Positions 49,304-58,452 of a stretch of 64,000 nt of DNA are shown piece by piece. The notes under the pieces were generated by a model. That model did no database searches, was not told where the DNA came from, and was given only the letters and a program-made list of their open reading frames with translations. Both the position numbers and the translations under genes were made by a program. Origin of the DNA: Luteimonas sp. MC1825 (lineage in GTDB: Bacteria; Pseudomonadota; Gammaproteobacteria; Xanthomonadales; Xanthomonadaceae); the NCBI RefSeq assembly GCF_014764385.1, contig NZ_CP061714.1, positions 124,001 through 188,000 on the forward strand. The letters run 5' to 3'. Positions within the stretch are counted from its first letter, which is position 1, and the number at the start of each line of letters is the position of its first letter.

Positions 49304-49927
49304 ATGCGTACCACCAGCCTCACCCTGCTTGCCGCTGCGTTGGCGCTCGCGCTGTCCGCCTGTGGCGACCGCGCCGCCGTCGATGACGCCGCCACACCGA
49401 CCACCGCCGACGTACCGCGCGAGTCCACGCCGGATGTCTCGCCGCCCCCCTACGTGCCCGCGGACGACGCGCCTGCGAGCGCCGTGGCCGCGCTGGCCGC
49501 GACCGCCGGCAACACCACCGCCGGCGAGCTGCGCTTTGCCGCCGTCGACGGTGGCGTGCACATCACCGGCCAGGTCACCGGCCTGGAGCCCGGCACTGAA
49601 CATGGCTTCCACGTGCATGAGACCGGCGACTGCAGCGCGCCCGACGGCAGCAGCGCCGGCGGTCACTTCAATCCCGCAGGCACCGCGCATGGCCGCGTGG
49701 GTGGCGCCGCCCACCATGCCGGCGACACCGGCAACATCACCGCCGATGGCGCGGGCGTGGCGCAGGTGGACACACGCCTCGAAGGCGTGACGCTTGGCGA
49801 CGGCGCAGCCACCGACGTGATCGGCAAGGGCGTGATCGTGCACGCCGATCCCGACGACTACACCACCCAGCCGACCGGCAACGCCGGCGCGCGACTGGCG
49901 TGCGGCGTGATCGGCCCGGGAGCGTAA
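49304..49927 (+). CDS. sodC: Superoxide dismutase [Cu-Zn], lipoprotein form
   Basis: 207 aa from ATG 49304 with AAGGGAG upstream; lipobox LALSAC. All ligands are present: GFHVHETGDCSAPDGSSAGGHFNP (two Cu-His plus the bridging His), AHGRVGGAAHHAGD (zinc His and Asp) and VIVHADPDD (last Cu-His), followed by NAGARLACGVIG with the disulfide Cys. It dismutates superoxide in the periplasm. It is preceded by a degenerate paralogue, so the pair probably arose by tandem duplication. Confidence 0.95.
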   Translation: MRTTSLTLLAAALALALSACGDRAAVDDAATPTTADVPRESTPDVSPPPYVPADDAPASAVAALAATAGNTTAGELRFAAVDGGVHITGQVTGLEPGTEHGFHVHETGDCSAPDGSSAGGHFNPAGTAHGRVGGAAHHAGDTGNITADGAGVAQVDTRLEGVTLGDGAATDVIGKGVIVHADPDDYTTQPTGNAGARLACGVIGPGA

Positions 49928-49934
49928 AGACGCG

Positions 49935-50846
49935 TCAGAGTGCGTCGTGCGGATCGCCGCTGGCGTGCGCGAACGACACCGTGATGCCGTGCGCGCGCAG
50001 CACGCTGGCGAACTGGCGCTGGCGTGCCTCGAAATGCGCGAAGCCGCGCGCCAGGCGTGCATGCCGCACGTCGTCGGCTTCATCAGCGGCCTCGACGGCG
50101 CCAGTGGCATAGCGGGCGCGCCACGCGTCGGGCGAGAGCAGCGCCATGCGCACTTCGCCGTCCGCGTAGCGCAGCAGTGGCTCGGGCGGGGCGTCGAGCC
50201 AGGCTTCGCGCGCCGGTGACAGCAGGGCGGTTTCCAGCAACGGCCACAGAGGCTCGAGTCCCGCGTGGCCGTACTGCAGCGCGGTCATCGCGCACAGGTC
50301 GTGCACGGTGAGGTAGCGCGCGTGTTCGACTCTCAGGCCGAACGCCTCCTGCATCGCCAGCGCGGTCGCCGCGCCGGCCATGCCTTCTTCCATCAGGTCG
50401 GCCTCGCAGCGCGCGGCGACGCGCGCCACTACCGCCGGGTCGCCGTCCAGCACGAACGGCAGCAGGCGCAACGGGCCGCCGCCGAAGTCCGCCGATGGCG
50501 ACAAGGCGCCAGGCAACTGGCCGGCGTGGTGGCCGAACGCGATCACGCGCGCACCGCCGCCCGCCGCGCGCGGTGCCCGCGCCGCCAGCTGCCACAGCTC
50601 CTGGTGCAGCGGCCAGCCGGGGCGCAGCAGTTCGACCGGATCGTAGTGAGCCGCGACCAGCGTGCAGTCGAGCAGCGCGGCATCGGGCGCGAACGCCGCG
50701 AGGTCGGCGGCGACCAGCGCCGCAAGCTTGCCGGCCTGCTCCTGCGCCACGCTGTCATGCGCCACGCCCGCGCCATACGCGAGCTCGAGCGCCAGTGCGC
50801 CAAGCACGCGGCGTTGTCCGTGAACCGGTGGAGTGATCTCGTTCAT
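49935..50846 (-). CDS. Conserved hypothetical protein
   Basis: 303 aa, cytosolic (no signal), Ala-rich and acidic-helical. Distinctive stretches are LLDCTLVAAHYDPVELLRPGWPLH, VIAFGHHAGQLPGALSPSADFGGG and LTVHDLCAMTALQYGHAGLEPLW. I recognise no catalytic motif and cannot name a family. It lies convergently 7 bp from sodC and 78 bp upstream of the divergent thiolase gene. It might pair functionally with the thiolase, but only their proximity suggests it. Confidence 0.6.
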   Translation of the reverse strand: MNEITPPVHGQRRVLGALALELAYGAGVAHDSVAQEQAGKLAALVAADLAAFAPDAALLDCTLVAAHYDPVELLRPGWPLHQELWQLAARAPRAAGGGARVIAFGHHAGQLPGALSPSADFGGGPLRLLPFVLDGDPAVVARVAARCEADLMEEGMAGAATALAMQEAFGLRVEHARYLTVHDLCAMTALQYGHAGLEPLWPLLETALLSPAREAWLDAPPEPLLRYADGEVRMALLSPDAWRARYATGAVEAADEADDVRHARLARGFAHFEARQRQFASVLRAHGITVSFAHASGDPHDAL

Positions 50847-50924
50847 TGGCCCTGCGCATGTGCAGCGCTAAACTGCCGCCCATTATGCCCGCCTGCGCCG
50901 GCGGGTCATCCCGAGAGGTCATCC

Positions 50925-52202
50925 ATGCTGCATGGTCGCCCCGTCGCCGTCCTTGGCGGCGTCCGCATTCCGTTCTGCCGGCAGAACACCGCCTACGCCG
51001 ACGTCGGCAACCTCGGCATGTCGGTACGCACGCTTGGTGCGCTGGTCGAACGCTTCGGCCTGCATGGCCAGCAGCTCGGTGAAGTGGCGATGGGTGCGGT
51101 GATCAAGCATTCCAGCGACTGGAACCTTGGCCGCGAGGCGGCGATGTCGTCCGGGCTGTCACCGCTGACGCCCGGCATCACCCTGCAGCGCGCCTGCGGC
51201 ACCTCGCTGGATTCCATCATCACCATCGGCAACAAGATCGCCTGCGGGCAGATCGAGTCCGGCATCGGTGGCGGCAGCGACAGCACCTCGGACGTGCCGA
51301 TCGTGTACGGCAAGGCACTGCGCCGCCGCCTGCTCGGCGCCAATGCCGCCAGGACCACCCGCGACAAGCTGGCGCAGTTCGCGGGCTTCCGCCTCGGCGA
51401 GCTGAAGCCGGATTTCCCCGGCGTGGCCGAGCCGCGCACGGGCAAGTCGATGGGCGAGCACTGCGAAGACATGGCCAAGGAGTGGAGCATCTCGCGCGAC
51501 TCGCAGGACCGGCTCGCGGTCGCCTCGCACCACCGCCTGGCCGCCGCCTACGAGCGCGGGTTCTTCGACGACCTGGTGGTGCCGTTCCGCGGCGTGTCGC
51601 GCGACAACATCCTGCGCGCCGACTCCACCCTGGACAAGCTCGCCACCCTGAAGCCGGCGTTCGACCGCACATCCGGTCGCGGCACGCTGACCGCGGGCAA
51701 TTCCACGCCGCTGACCGATGGTGCATCGGCGTGCCTGCTGTCGACCGACGAGTGGGCCGCGACGCATGGCCATGAAGTGCTGTGCCATGTGCGCGACGCG
51801 CAGGTGGCCGCGGTCGATTTCGTGCACGGTGAAGGCCTGCTGATGGCGCCCACGGTGGCGGTGGCGCAGCTGCTGGCACGCAACAGCCTCACGCTGCAGG
51901 ACTTCGACATCTACGAGATCCACGAGGCCTTTGCCGCGCAGGTGCTGTGCACGCTGCGCGCCTGGGAGAGCGAGGACTACTGCCGCACGCGGCTGGGCCT
52001 GGATGCGCCGTTGGGCCGCATCGACCCGCTGAAGATGAACCCGCTGGGCTCTTCGCTCGCCACCGGCCATCCGTTCGCCGCCACCGGTGCGCGCATCGTC
52101 GCCAGTGCCGCCAAGCAGCTGCGCGAACGTGGCGGCGGCCGTTGCCTGGTGTCGATCTGCACCGCCGGCGGCATGGGCGTGGTCGCCATCCTCGAGCGCT
52201 GA
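50925..52202 (+). CDS. Acetyl-CoA C-acyltransferase (FadI-like thiolase)
   Basis: 425 aa with GAGAGGTC before the ATG. It has the thiolase signature set: the nucleophilic Cys in LQRACGTSLDSI, the helical GGGSDSTSDVPI, His in YEIHEAFAAQVL, and the second Cys in CTAGGMG. The insert KMNPLGSSLATGHPFAATGAR is present. The FadI/anaerobic-type length and arrangement suggest a role in beta-oxidation or acetoacetyl-CoA metabolism. No FadB/FadJ partner is seen nearby. It is followed by a perfect hairpin at 52219-52249. Confidence 0.92.
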   Translation: MLHGRPVAVLGGVRIPFCRQNTAYADVGNLGMSVRTLGALVERFGLHGQQLGEVAMGAVIKHSSDWNLGREAAMSSGLSPLTPGITLQRACGTSLDSIITIGNKIACGQIESGIGGGSDSTSDVPIVYGKALRRRLLGANAARTTRDKLAQFAGFRLGELKPDFPGVAEPRTGKSMGEHCEDMAKEWSISRDSQDRLAVASHHRLAAAYERGFFDDLVVPFRGVSRDNILRADSTLDKLATLKPAFDRTSGRGTLTAGNSTPLTDGASACLLSTDEWAATHGHEVLCHVRDAQVAAVDFVHGEGLLMAPTVAVAQLLARNSLTLQDFDIYEIHEAFAAQVLCTLRAWESEDYCRTRLGLDAPLGRIDPLKMNPLGSSLATGHPFAATGARIVASAAKQLRERGGGRCLVSICTAGGMGVVAILER

Positions 52203-52218
52203 GGCCGGCACGTGCAAT

Positions 52219-52249
52219 GCAGCCGGCGCGCGCATCGCGCGCCGGCTGC
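52219..52249. terminator. Hairpin between thiolase and hemY (bidirectional stem, no T-run)
   Basis: GCAGCCGGCGCGCG (52219-52232) pairs perfectly with CGCGCGCCGGCTGC (52236-52249) around a 3-nt loop. It sits between two converging genes. No T-run follows on either side, so it is at best a strong RNA hairpin that may slow polymerase or protect 3' ends. Confidence 0.55.
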
Positions 52250-52255
52250 CACGCC

Positions 52256-53422
52256 TCACTCGATCACGTGCACCGGTTCACCGCGCATGGCCCGCAGGGC
52301 ATTGCCGTATGCGGCGCGTGCCCGGGCGTCGTCGCCGAGCTGCGCGTAGTTGTGCCCCAGCTCTTCCCAGCCTTCACCGCCGGCACCCTGTGCCAGCGCG
52401 CGTTGCAGGTAGTCCATGGCCGGCTGCGGCTGGTCCTGCAACCGTGCCAGGCGTGCCAGCGTGAGCAGCAACGCCGGGCTGCCCGGATGCTGCTGCAGCC
52501 AGCGTTCGGCGGCGGCCTGGCGCTCGGCGAAGCGCGCCAGCGGCAGGCTGCCGTAGCGCGCGGCCAGGCGCTCGTCCCAGCGCGTGCCGAGCGCATGTTC
52601 GACGCTCGACGTCGCGGCCTCGTCCCAGCCCAGGGCTGCGGCGCGTTCGGCGTACGCGCTGACGATCGTCGGCTCGGCGCGCAGCGGCTTGGGCAGCGAT
52701 TCCCAGCGGTCGGCAAGCGCGTTGGCATCGGCTGCCTGGCGCATGGCGGCGGCCGACCAGCGCAGTTCGCGCTCGGCCAGCACCGTGTCGGGCAGCGCCT
52801 GCTGCTGGCGCAGCGCACCCAGCAGCGCATACGCCTCGGCCGCCTGGCCGGACACGGCAAGCGCCTCCGCGCGCAGCGCAAGTCCACGTGGCGGCAGCGG
52901 CTGCGCGGCCGGGGCATCCAGCGCGACCAGCGCGTCCGTGGGGCGTTCCTCGGCAAGCGACAACTCGGCGTGGCCGATCGCGCGGGTCAGCGCGTGGCGC
53001 ACATCGATGGCATCGAGGTGGCGTCGCGCCGCGGCGTGGTCGCCGCGGGCAAGCGCCGCGCGCGACGAAGCGAGCAGCGCGATCGCGGCATCGCTGTCGT
53101 CGCCGGCCTGCGGCAGGAGCTTTTCGGCGCGTGCGTAATGGCCGTGGTACAGCGCCTCCAGGCCGGTGCCCAGGCGCGCGCGCGACTGCTGGTCGCGGCG
53201 TTGGCGCCAGGCGCGCAGCGGCAAGGCGATCAGTGCCCACAGCAGCCACAGCGCGAACAGCGCCACGACCGCGGCCACGCCGACCCACAGCAGGTTGGTG
53301 GTGTAGTCCCAGCCGCGGTAGCGGACCAGCACGTAGCCGGGGTCCTGGGCGAGCAGGTGCCAGGCGAGCGCGCCGACGATCGCCAGCAGGATCCAGAGCA
53401 GCAGGTTGCGGAACAGATTCAT
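52256..53422 (-). CDS. hemY: HemY-family protein (heme biosynthesis-associated, TPR)
   Basis: 388 aa starting MNLFRNLLLWILLAIVGAL. Two N-terminal membrane segments (LLLWILLAIVGALAWHLL; LLWVGVAAVVALFALWLLWALIAL) and the HemY N-terminal region DPGYVLVRYRGWDYTTNL are followed by TPR-like repeats (LARLARLQDQPQPAMDYLQRALAQG). HemY accompanies heme-pathway genes but is not the porphyrin-oxidase of Gram-positives. It is the third gene of a leftward hemD-hemX-hemY cluster, 82 bp after hemX. Confidence 0.9.
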   Translation of the reverse strand: MNLFRNLLLWILLAIVGALAWHLLAQDPGYVLVRYRGWDYTTNLLWVGVAAVVALFALWLLWALIALPLRAWRQRRDQQSRARLGTGLEALYHGHYARAEKLLPQAGDDSDAAIALLASSRAALARGDHAAARRHLDAIDVRHALTRAIGHAELSLAEERPTDALVALDAPAAQPLPPRGLALRAEALAVSGQAAEAYALLGALRQQQALPDTVLAERELRWSAAAMRQAADANALADRWESLPKPLRAEPTIVSAYAERAAALGWDEAATSSVEHALGTRWDERLAARYGSLPLARFAERQAAAERWLQQHPGSPALLLTLARLARLQDQPQPAMDYLQRALAQGAGGEGWEELGHNYAQLGDDARARAAYGNALRAMRGEPVHVIE

Positions 53423-53504
53423 GGCAAGGCTCCCGAGTTCGTGGCCACCCTAGCCGGTGCGGCGTCGCGGCAGTGTATGAATGCGGGCGCGGCGCCGTTG
53501 TCGT

Positions 53505-54518
53505 TCAGCGGGCGCCGCCGGGCGCGCCACGGCGCAGGCGCAGCTGCTCCAGGGTGCTGCCCAGCGTGGGCAGCGCCACCGCCAGCGGCAGCGCGCCCAG
53601 CGCCTGCACGTCGGCCATGCGTGCCCGCAACGCGGGGGTCTCCGGCCACAGCCGCGGCAGCCAGGCTTCGCTGCGCGCCAACGCCGCGCGCCAGCCGCCG
53701 GCATCGCGCCGTTCGGCGGCGGTGCGGGCCAACGCCAGTTCGAGGCGCAGCGTGGCGATGCCGGCCGCCCGCTCGGCGGGCGCGACGGCCTGCCGCGCGT
53801 CGCTGCGCCGGACATCCACTACGCGGCCGGCAAGCCGCTCCCACCAGCTGCCACCATCACCCGCCGTGGCGCGTGGCGCAGGCTGCACCGGCAACGCGTC
53901 GAGCTGCGCGGCCACGGCGTCGAGGCGCGCCAGCGCGACCACGCGCGGGTCGTCGCCCAGGGCGTCCAGCGCGGCGCGTTCCTGCACCAGCACCTGGCGG
54001 ATGTCGAGGTAGCCCGGGTCGGTGACGGCGTCGAGCAGGCGCGCCGCCAGCGCGTAGGCGCGGCGGGCGCCCTCGAGGTCGGCGGCCAGCATCAGGCGCT
54101 GCTGCCCCTGCGCCAGCAGCAGCTCGATGTCGTCCAGGCGCAGCGCCTGGGCACCGCCTTCGGCCGGCCCGGCCAGGCGCTGCACGCTTTCCTCGAGCAG
54201 GGCGGCGCGCTGGCCGATCCCGAGGAGCTCGTCGCGCAGCACGCGGTTGGTGGCCTCGGCCTGCTGCAGGCGCTTGCCCTGCGCCTGCTGGTTGCGGCGC
54301 ACGGCAGCCATGCGGTCCTCGAGCGCGGTGACGCGCTGCAGCTGGTCGGCGACCGAGGCGCGGCGTTCGGCCGACTGCGCCTGCCAGCTGGTCCACCCGA
54401 GCCAGGCGACCACTGGCACCAGCAACAGCAGGAGCAACCAGGCGAGGGCGGAGCTGCGGCGCGGCGGCGCAGGGGAGGAAGGGGGATTCACGGCAGCGGG
54501 CGCGGGTGGGGGCCACAC
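53505..54518 (-). CDS. hemX: HemX-like membrane protein
   Basis: 337 aa. A GTG start at 54518 gives a Pro-rich leader; an alternative GTG at 54491 gives 328 aa. One membrane helix (AWLLLLLLVPVVAWLGW) precedes a coiled-coil region (LQRVTALEDRMAAVRRNQQAQGKRLQQAEAT) and an alpha-helical domain (IELLLAQGQQRLMLAADLEGARRAYALA). HemX is annotated as a uroporphyrinogen-III methylase-like protein because of its position, without a methyltransferase fold. It starts 3 bp after hemD ends. Confidence 0.88.
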   Translation of the reverse strand: MWPPPAPAAVNPPSSPAPPRRSSALAWLLLLLLVPVVAWLGWTSWQAQSAERRASVADQLQRVTALEDRMAAVRRNQQAQGKRLQQAEATNRVLRDELLGIGQRAALLEESVQRLAGPAEGGAQALRLDDIELLLAQGQQRLMLAADLEGARRAYALAARLLDAVTDPGYLDIRQVLVQERAALDALGDDPRVVALARLDAVAAQLDALPVQPAPRATAGDGGSWWERLAGRVVDVRRSDARQAVAPAERAAGIATLRLELALARTAAERRDAGGWRAALARSEAWLPRLWPETPALRARMADVQALGALPLAVALPTLGSTLEQLRLRRGAPGGAR

Positions 54519-54521
54519 ATG

Positions 54522-55301
54522 TTAGGGCTTCATGGCAGCCGCGGCGCATGCGGCTTCGAGCATGGCATCGGGGCGCGCGCTCGTGGCCACCCCGGCCACG
54601 GACAGGCCCAGCGCGCGGGCGAGGACGGCGAGGCGTTCGCTGGCCGCGACCACGCGCGCGGCGCGCAGCCGCGCAAGGGCATCCGCCGGCAACCGCGCGA
54701 CGACATGCTCCAGCGCCTCGCCGCTGCTGGCCAGCAGCCACGCCGGCGCGTCGAGCGCGCGCAGCGCCGCCACCGCGCGGGGCGTGGGCGCGATCGGCAC
54801 GCGTGCATAGACGTTGGCGCGCAGCACCCGGGCACCGCGGGCGGCGAGCGTCGCGGCAATCACGCCGCGGCCGCCAGGCGCGGTGACCAGGCCGATGTCC
54901 AGCCCGCGCACGGCGGCCAGTGTCGGCAGAGCCAGCAGCCCTTCGCTGTCCATGCGCTGCGGCGCATCCACTGCGGCCACGCCGGCACGGTGCAGCGCGC
55001 GCGCGGTGCCGGTGCCGACTGCCACGAACACCTGTCCGCGGCCGGGGCGCAGCGCACGCAGCCGCGCCGCCGCGTCGACCGCCGCGGGACTGGTGAACAG
55101 CACCCGCGGTGCCGCCAGCGCCGCGCGCAGCGCGGCGCGGGTGGCGCGGTCGTCGCGCGCCTCGATGCGCCACGGCGAAAGCGCCAGCGTACGCGCGCCA
55201 TGGCGTGCCGCGGCGCGCCGGATCGCGTCGTGGCCGCCCACCGGGCGCAATGAGATGACGTAGCATCCGGACAGGCGTCCGGGTGTGGCGTTGGTGGGCA
55301 T
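54522..55301 (-). CDS. hemD: Uroporphyrinogen-III synthase
   Basis: 259 aa from ATG 55301. The two-lobed HemD fold shows YVISLRPVGGHDAIRRAAARHG, FTSPAAVDAAARLRAL, AVGTGTARALHRAGV and LASSGEALEHVVARLP, with VYARVPIAPTPRAVAALR. The enzyme cyclises hydroxymethylbilane with D-ring inversion to uroporphyrinogen III, the branch point for heme and sirohaem. The sequence is very GC-rich, but the blocks are as expected. It heads the hemD-hemX-hemY set; hemC is not in this window. Confidence 0.92.
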   Translation of the reverse strand: MPTNATPGRLSGCYVISLRPVGGHDAIRRAAARHGARTLALSPWRIEARDDRATRAALRAALAAPRVLFTSPAAVDAAARLRALRPGRGQVFVAVGTGTARALHRAGVAAVDAPQRMDSEGLLALPTLAAVRGLDIGLVTAPGGRGVIAATLAARGARVLRANVYARVPIAPTPRAVAALRALDAPAWLLASSGEALEHVVARLPADALARLRAARVVAASERLAVLARALGLSVAGVATSARPDAMLEAACAAAAMKP

Positions 55302-55361
55302 CGCAGCAGCTTGGTGCCTGTCGATGGCCCCTGCAAGGCGCCGCCCCGCACAGGACCCCGC

Positions 55362-55820
55362 ATGACCCTCGAAGACGAACTGCTGGCGCTGGACGCGCAC
55401 TACCGGTCGATGCCGCCGGTGGCGGCGATGGCCGTGACCATCGCCGGCCACGACGGCGGACACCTGCGCCTGCGCGCGCCGCTCGCGCGCAACGTCAACG
55501 ACAAGGGCTGCGCATTCGGCGGAAGCCTGGTGTCGGTGATGACGCTGGCAGGCTGGGGCCTGGTGACGCTGCGCTGCGCGCAGTTGGGGATCAAGGCCGA
55601 CGTGTTCGTGGCCGACAGCGCCGTGCGCTACCTGGCTCCGCTGTACGCCGACCTCGAGGCCAGCGCGTGCCTGGAGGAAGGCGCGCACTGGAGCGACTTC
55701 GACAAGACCCTGCGTGCGCGCGGCCGTGCGCGCGTCGCCATCACGGCCACGGTGCCGCTGCCGGCCGGCGGCGTGGCCACCACCATGCGCGCCAGTTACG
55801 CGGCGATCACCAGGGGTTAG
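55362..55820 (+). CDS. YiiD C-terminal-domain thioesterase-like protein
   Basis: 152 aa, a hotdog-fold protein of the YiiD_C family: MTLEDELLALDAHYRSMPPVAAMAVTI, NVNDKGCAFGGSLVSVMTLAGWGLV and VFVADSAVRYLAPLYADLEA. The GCAFGGSL motif is the family signature. Probably a CoA or ACP thioester hydrolase, substrate unknown. It diverges from hemD across a 60-bp gap. Confidence 0.88.
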   Translation: MTLEDELLALDAHYRSMPPVAAMAVTIAGHDGGHLRLRAPLARNVNDKGCAFGGSLVSVMTLAGWGLVTLRCAQLGIKADVFVADSAVRYLAPLYADLEASACLEEGAHWSDFDKTLRARGRARVAITATVPLPAGGVATTMRASYAAITRG

Positions 55821-55854
55821 CATGCCGGCCACGCCGACTTCCGGAATCGCCGCC

Positions 55855-56289
55855 ATGCGCACACCGCCCCACGCCTCCCTGTACGCGAGGGCTGCCTTGC
55901 TGCTGTGCATGCTGGTGGCCGTGACTGCCTGCGCCAGTGCGGGCGGCAAGGGCGACGCGCTGCAGCGCGTGCAGTACGCGTACTCGGCGGCGATCCGCTG
56001 GGGGGATTTCGAAACCGCCTGGAACATGGTGGAGCCCGCGTACCGCGAGAAGCATCCGATGACCGATGTGCAGCTGGAGCGCTACAGGCAGATCCAGGTC
56101 TCGCACTACCGCGACATCAGCGCCCAGGCCGGCGAAGGCACGGCGGTGCGCGAGATCGACATCGGCGTGATCAACCGCCACACCATGGCCGAGCGCAGCC
56201 TGCGCTACCAGGAAGCCTGGCGCTACGACGCGGAGAGCCGCGCCTGGGTGCTGACCAGCGGCCTGCCGGACTTCTGGCGCGGCGAGTAG
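55855..56289 (+). CDS. Small lipoprotein, hypothetical
   Basis: 144 aa with a signal and lipobox (LLLCMLVAVTAC). An ATG at 55822 with CAGGGG upstream would add 11 residues. The mature part has QRVQYAYSAAIRWGDFETAWNMVEPAYREKHPM and VINRHTMAERSLRYQEAWRYD, a pattern of small periplasmic proteins with an NTF2-like or lipoprotein fold. I cannot give a function. It follows the YiiD-like gene by 34 bp on the same strand and precedes the rhodanese gene by 52 bp. Confidence 0.72.
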   Translation: MRTPPHASLYARAALLLCMLVAVTACASAGGKGDALQRVQYAYSAAIRWGDFETAWNMVEPAYREKHPMTDVQLERYRQIQVSHYRDISAQAGEGTAVREIDIGVINRHTMAERSLRYQEAWRYDAESRAWVLTSGLPDFWRGE

Positions 56290-56341
56290 CCCGGCGCTTT
56301 GCGCCGCCGCCGGCGCTGGGCGACAATCGCGGCCCGCTGCC

Positions 56342-56797
56342 ATGCTGGCCCCCGCCTTGAACCTTGAAGAACTGTCGGCCTTCGCCGGCCGCAATCCCAT
56401 GCTCGCCCTGGCGCTCGCCGGCATCACGCTGGCGATCCTCTACACCGAGGTCGCGCGCCTGTTCCGCGGTTTCAAGGGCCTGCGCCCGGCCGAACTCACC
56501 GCGCTGATGAACCGCGAGAACGCGCTGGTGGTCGACCTGCAGCCAGCCGGTGACTTCGAGAAGGGCCATATTCCCGGTTCGAAGAACGTGCAGATGAGCC
56601 AGTTCGATCCCGAGAACAAGATGCTGGCAGGCGCCAGGGCGCTGCCGGTGGTCGCCGTCTGCAAGACCGGCGTGACCGCGGCGCAGGCCGCCAAGCGCCT
56701 GCGCAAGGCCGGCTTCGAGCGCGTGTACGTGCTGGAAGGCGGCATCGCCGCCTGGCAGCAGGCCGACCTGCCGCTGGCCAAGGGCCGCGGCAAGTAG
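56342..56797 (+). CDS. Membrane-anchored rhodanese-domain protein
   Basis: 151 aa. One N-terminal membrane helix ([20 protein letters not shown]) is followed by a rhodanese domain ([24 protein letters not shown]) with the active-site Cys in [22 protein letters not shown]. The CKTG loop is as expected for a sulfur carrier or thiosulfate sulfurtransferase. In proteobacteria a YibN-like rhodanese commonly sits before secB and gpsA, as it does here (59 bp before secB). It may affect sulfur delivery or envelope redox balance. Confidence 0.9.
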   Translation: MLAPALNLEELSAFAGRNPMLALALAGITLAILYTEVARLFRGFKGLRPAELTALMNRENALVVDLQPAGDFEKGHIPGSKNVQMSQFDPENKMLAGARALPVVAVCKTGVTAAQAAKRLRKAGFERVYVLEGGIAAWQQADLPLAKGRGK

Positions 56798-56855
56798 CGT
56801 AACGGCCGCGTGCGATAATTCACCTCTTTCCCGAATTCTCCCGGAGTTTCCCCAG

Positions 56856-57380
56856 ATGGCCGACCAAGACCAGAACGGCGCCGCCGGCGCCATTGCCGAA
56901 CAGCCCGCCGCCCCGCAGTTCACCGTCGAGAAGATCTACGTCAAGGACGTCTCCTTCGAGGCGCCCAGGACCCCGCAGGCGTTTGGCGAACAGGGCCAGC
57001 CGCAGCTGCAGATGAACCTCAACCAGCGCGTCAACCGCGTCGCCGACAGTACCTTCGAGGTCGTGCTCGGCATCAACCTGACGTGCAACATGGGCGAGGA
57101 CAACACCATGTACCTGGTCGAAGTGCAGCAGGCCGGCCTGTTCAACCTGGTGGGCTTCGAGGACCAGGCGCTCGACGTCATGCTGGGCACGCACTGCCCG
57201 GCCATCCTCTACCCGTATGCGCGCCAGACCATCGGCGACCTGATCCAGGCCGGCGGGTTCACCCCGTTCCTGCTGCAGCCCATCAACTTCGAGGCCCTGT
57301 ACGCCGAAGGCGTGCGCCAGCGCGCCGCGCAGCAGGCCGGTGGCGACCTCGCCAATACCGAGGCCGGCGGCAACGCCTGA
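56856..57380 (+). CDS. secB: Protein-export chaperone SecB
   Basis: 174 aa with all SecB blocks: [59 protein letters not shown] and [35 protein letters not shown] homotetrameric cytosolic chaperone that keeps exported proteins unfolded and hands them to SecA. It fits the many exported proteins in this window. The gpsA start follows its stop directly. A GATAAT -10-like element lies at 56813-56818. Confidence 0.97.
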   Translation: MADQDQNGAAGAIAEQPAAPQFTVEKIYVKDVSFEAPRTPQAFGEQGQPQLQMNLNQRVNRVADSTFEVVLGINLTCNMGEDNTMYLVEVQQAGLFNLVGFEDQALDVMLGTHCPAILYPYARQTIGDLIQAGGFTPFLLQPINFEALYAEGVRQRAAQQAGGDLANTEAGGNA

Positions 57381-57386
57381 GTGGTG

Positions 57387-58427
57387 ATGGAGCCCTCGGT
57401 CACGCCGGTGGCCAAGCCGGCGGTAGCGGTGCTGGGCGCGGGCTCCTGGGGCACGGCGCTGGCGGCGCTGATCGCGCGCCACGACCATGCCACGGTCCTC
57501 TGGGGGCGTGATGCAGAGGTGGTCGGCGCGATCGATGCCGGCCACCACAACCCGCGCTACCTGAAGGGCATCGCCCTGCCGGCATCGCTGCGCGCCACCA
57601 CCGACCTCGCCGCGGCCCTGGCCACGGCCGACCTGGTGCTGGTCGTGGTGCCCTCGCACGCCTTTGCCGACACCCTGCGCGCGCTGGCGCCGCTGCGCCC
57701 CGCGCATGCAGGCGTGGCCTGGGCCACCAAGGGCTTCGAGCCCGGGTCCGGGCGTTTCCTGCACGAGGTTGCCGCCGAGGTCCTCGGCCCCGAGGTGCCG
57801 CTGGCCGTGGTGACCGGGCCGTCGTTCGCCATGGAGGTCGCGTCGGGCCTGCCCACCGCGCTCACCGTGCACAGCGATGACCAGATGTTCGCGCAGCGGG
57901 TGGCCGACGTGCTGCATGGCCCGGCGTTCCGCGCCTACACCGGCGACGACATGCGTGGCGCCGAGCTGGGTGGCGCGATGAAGAACGTGCTGGCGGTCGC
58001 CACCGGGGTCGCCGACGGCATGAACCTCGGCCTCAACGCGCGCGCCGGGCTGATCACCCGCGGCCTCAACGAGATGCTGCGCCTCAACATCGCCATCGGC
58101 GGCAAGCCCGAGACCCTCATGGGCCTGGCCGGCCTCGGCGACCTGGTGCTCACCTGCACCGGCGACCTGTCGCGCAACCGGCGCCTGGGGCTGGCGCTCG
58201 GCCGCGGCCAGACGCTGGAAGACGCGGTGCGCGAGATCGGCCAGGTGGTGGAGTCGGTGCAGACCGCCGACGAGGTCATGCGCCAGGCCGAGGCGCACGG
58301 CGTGGAGCTTCCGATCGCCAGCAACGTCCGCGACGTGCTGCACGGCGACATCACCCCGGCCGAAGGCCTGGCACGCCTGCTGGCGCGCGAGCAGAAAGCC
58401 GAGTACCCGGCGAAGCTCTTCGCCTGA
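57387..58427 (+). CDS. gpsA: Glycerol-3-phosphate dehydrogenase [NAD(P)+]
   Basis: 346 aa from ATG 57387 (GTG codons at 57381 and 57384 are alternatives). Motifs: [75 protein letters not shown] with the catalytic Lys, and [16 protein letters not shown]. It makes sn-glycerol-3-phosphate from dihydroxyacetone phosphate for phospholipid synthesis. It forms a rhodanese-secB-gpsA string. The stop is 25 bp from the second nested-hairpin element. Confidence 0.96.
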   Translation: MEPSVTPVAKPAVAVLGAGSWGTALAALIARHDHATVLWGRDAEVVGAIDAGHHNPRYLKGIALPASLRATTDLAAALATADLVLVVVPSHAFADTLRALAPLRPAHAGVAWATKGFEPGSGRFLHEVAAEVLGPEVPLAVVTGPSFAMEVASGLPTALTVHSDDQMFAQRVADVLHGPAFRAYTGDDMRGAELGGAMKNVLAVATGVADGMNLGLNARAGLITRGLNEMLRLNIAIGGKPETLMGLAGLGDLVLTCTGDLSRNRRLGLALGRGQTLEDAVREIGQVVESVQTADEVMRQAEAHGVELPIASNVRDVLHGDITPAEGLARLLAREQKAEYPAKLFA

Positions 58428-58452
58428 CCCCCGCGGTGGCTTAGAGCCCGTG

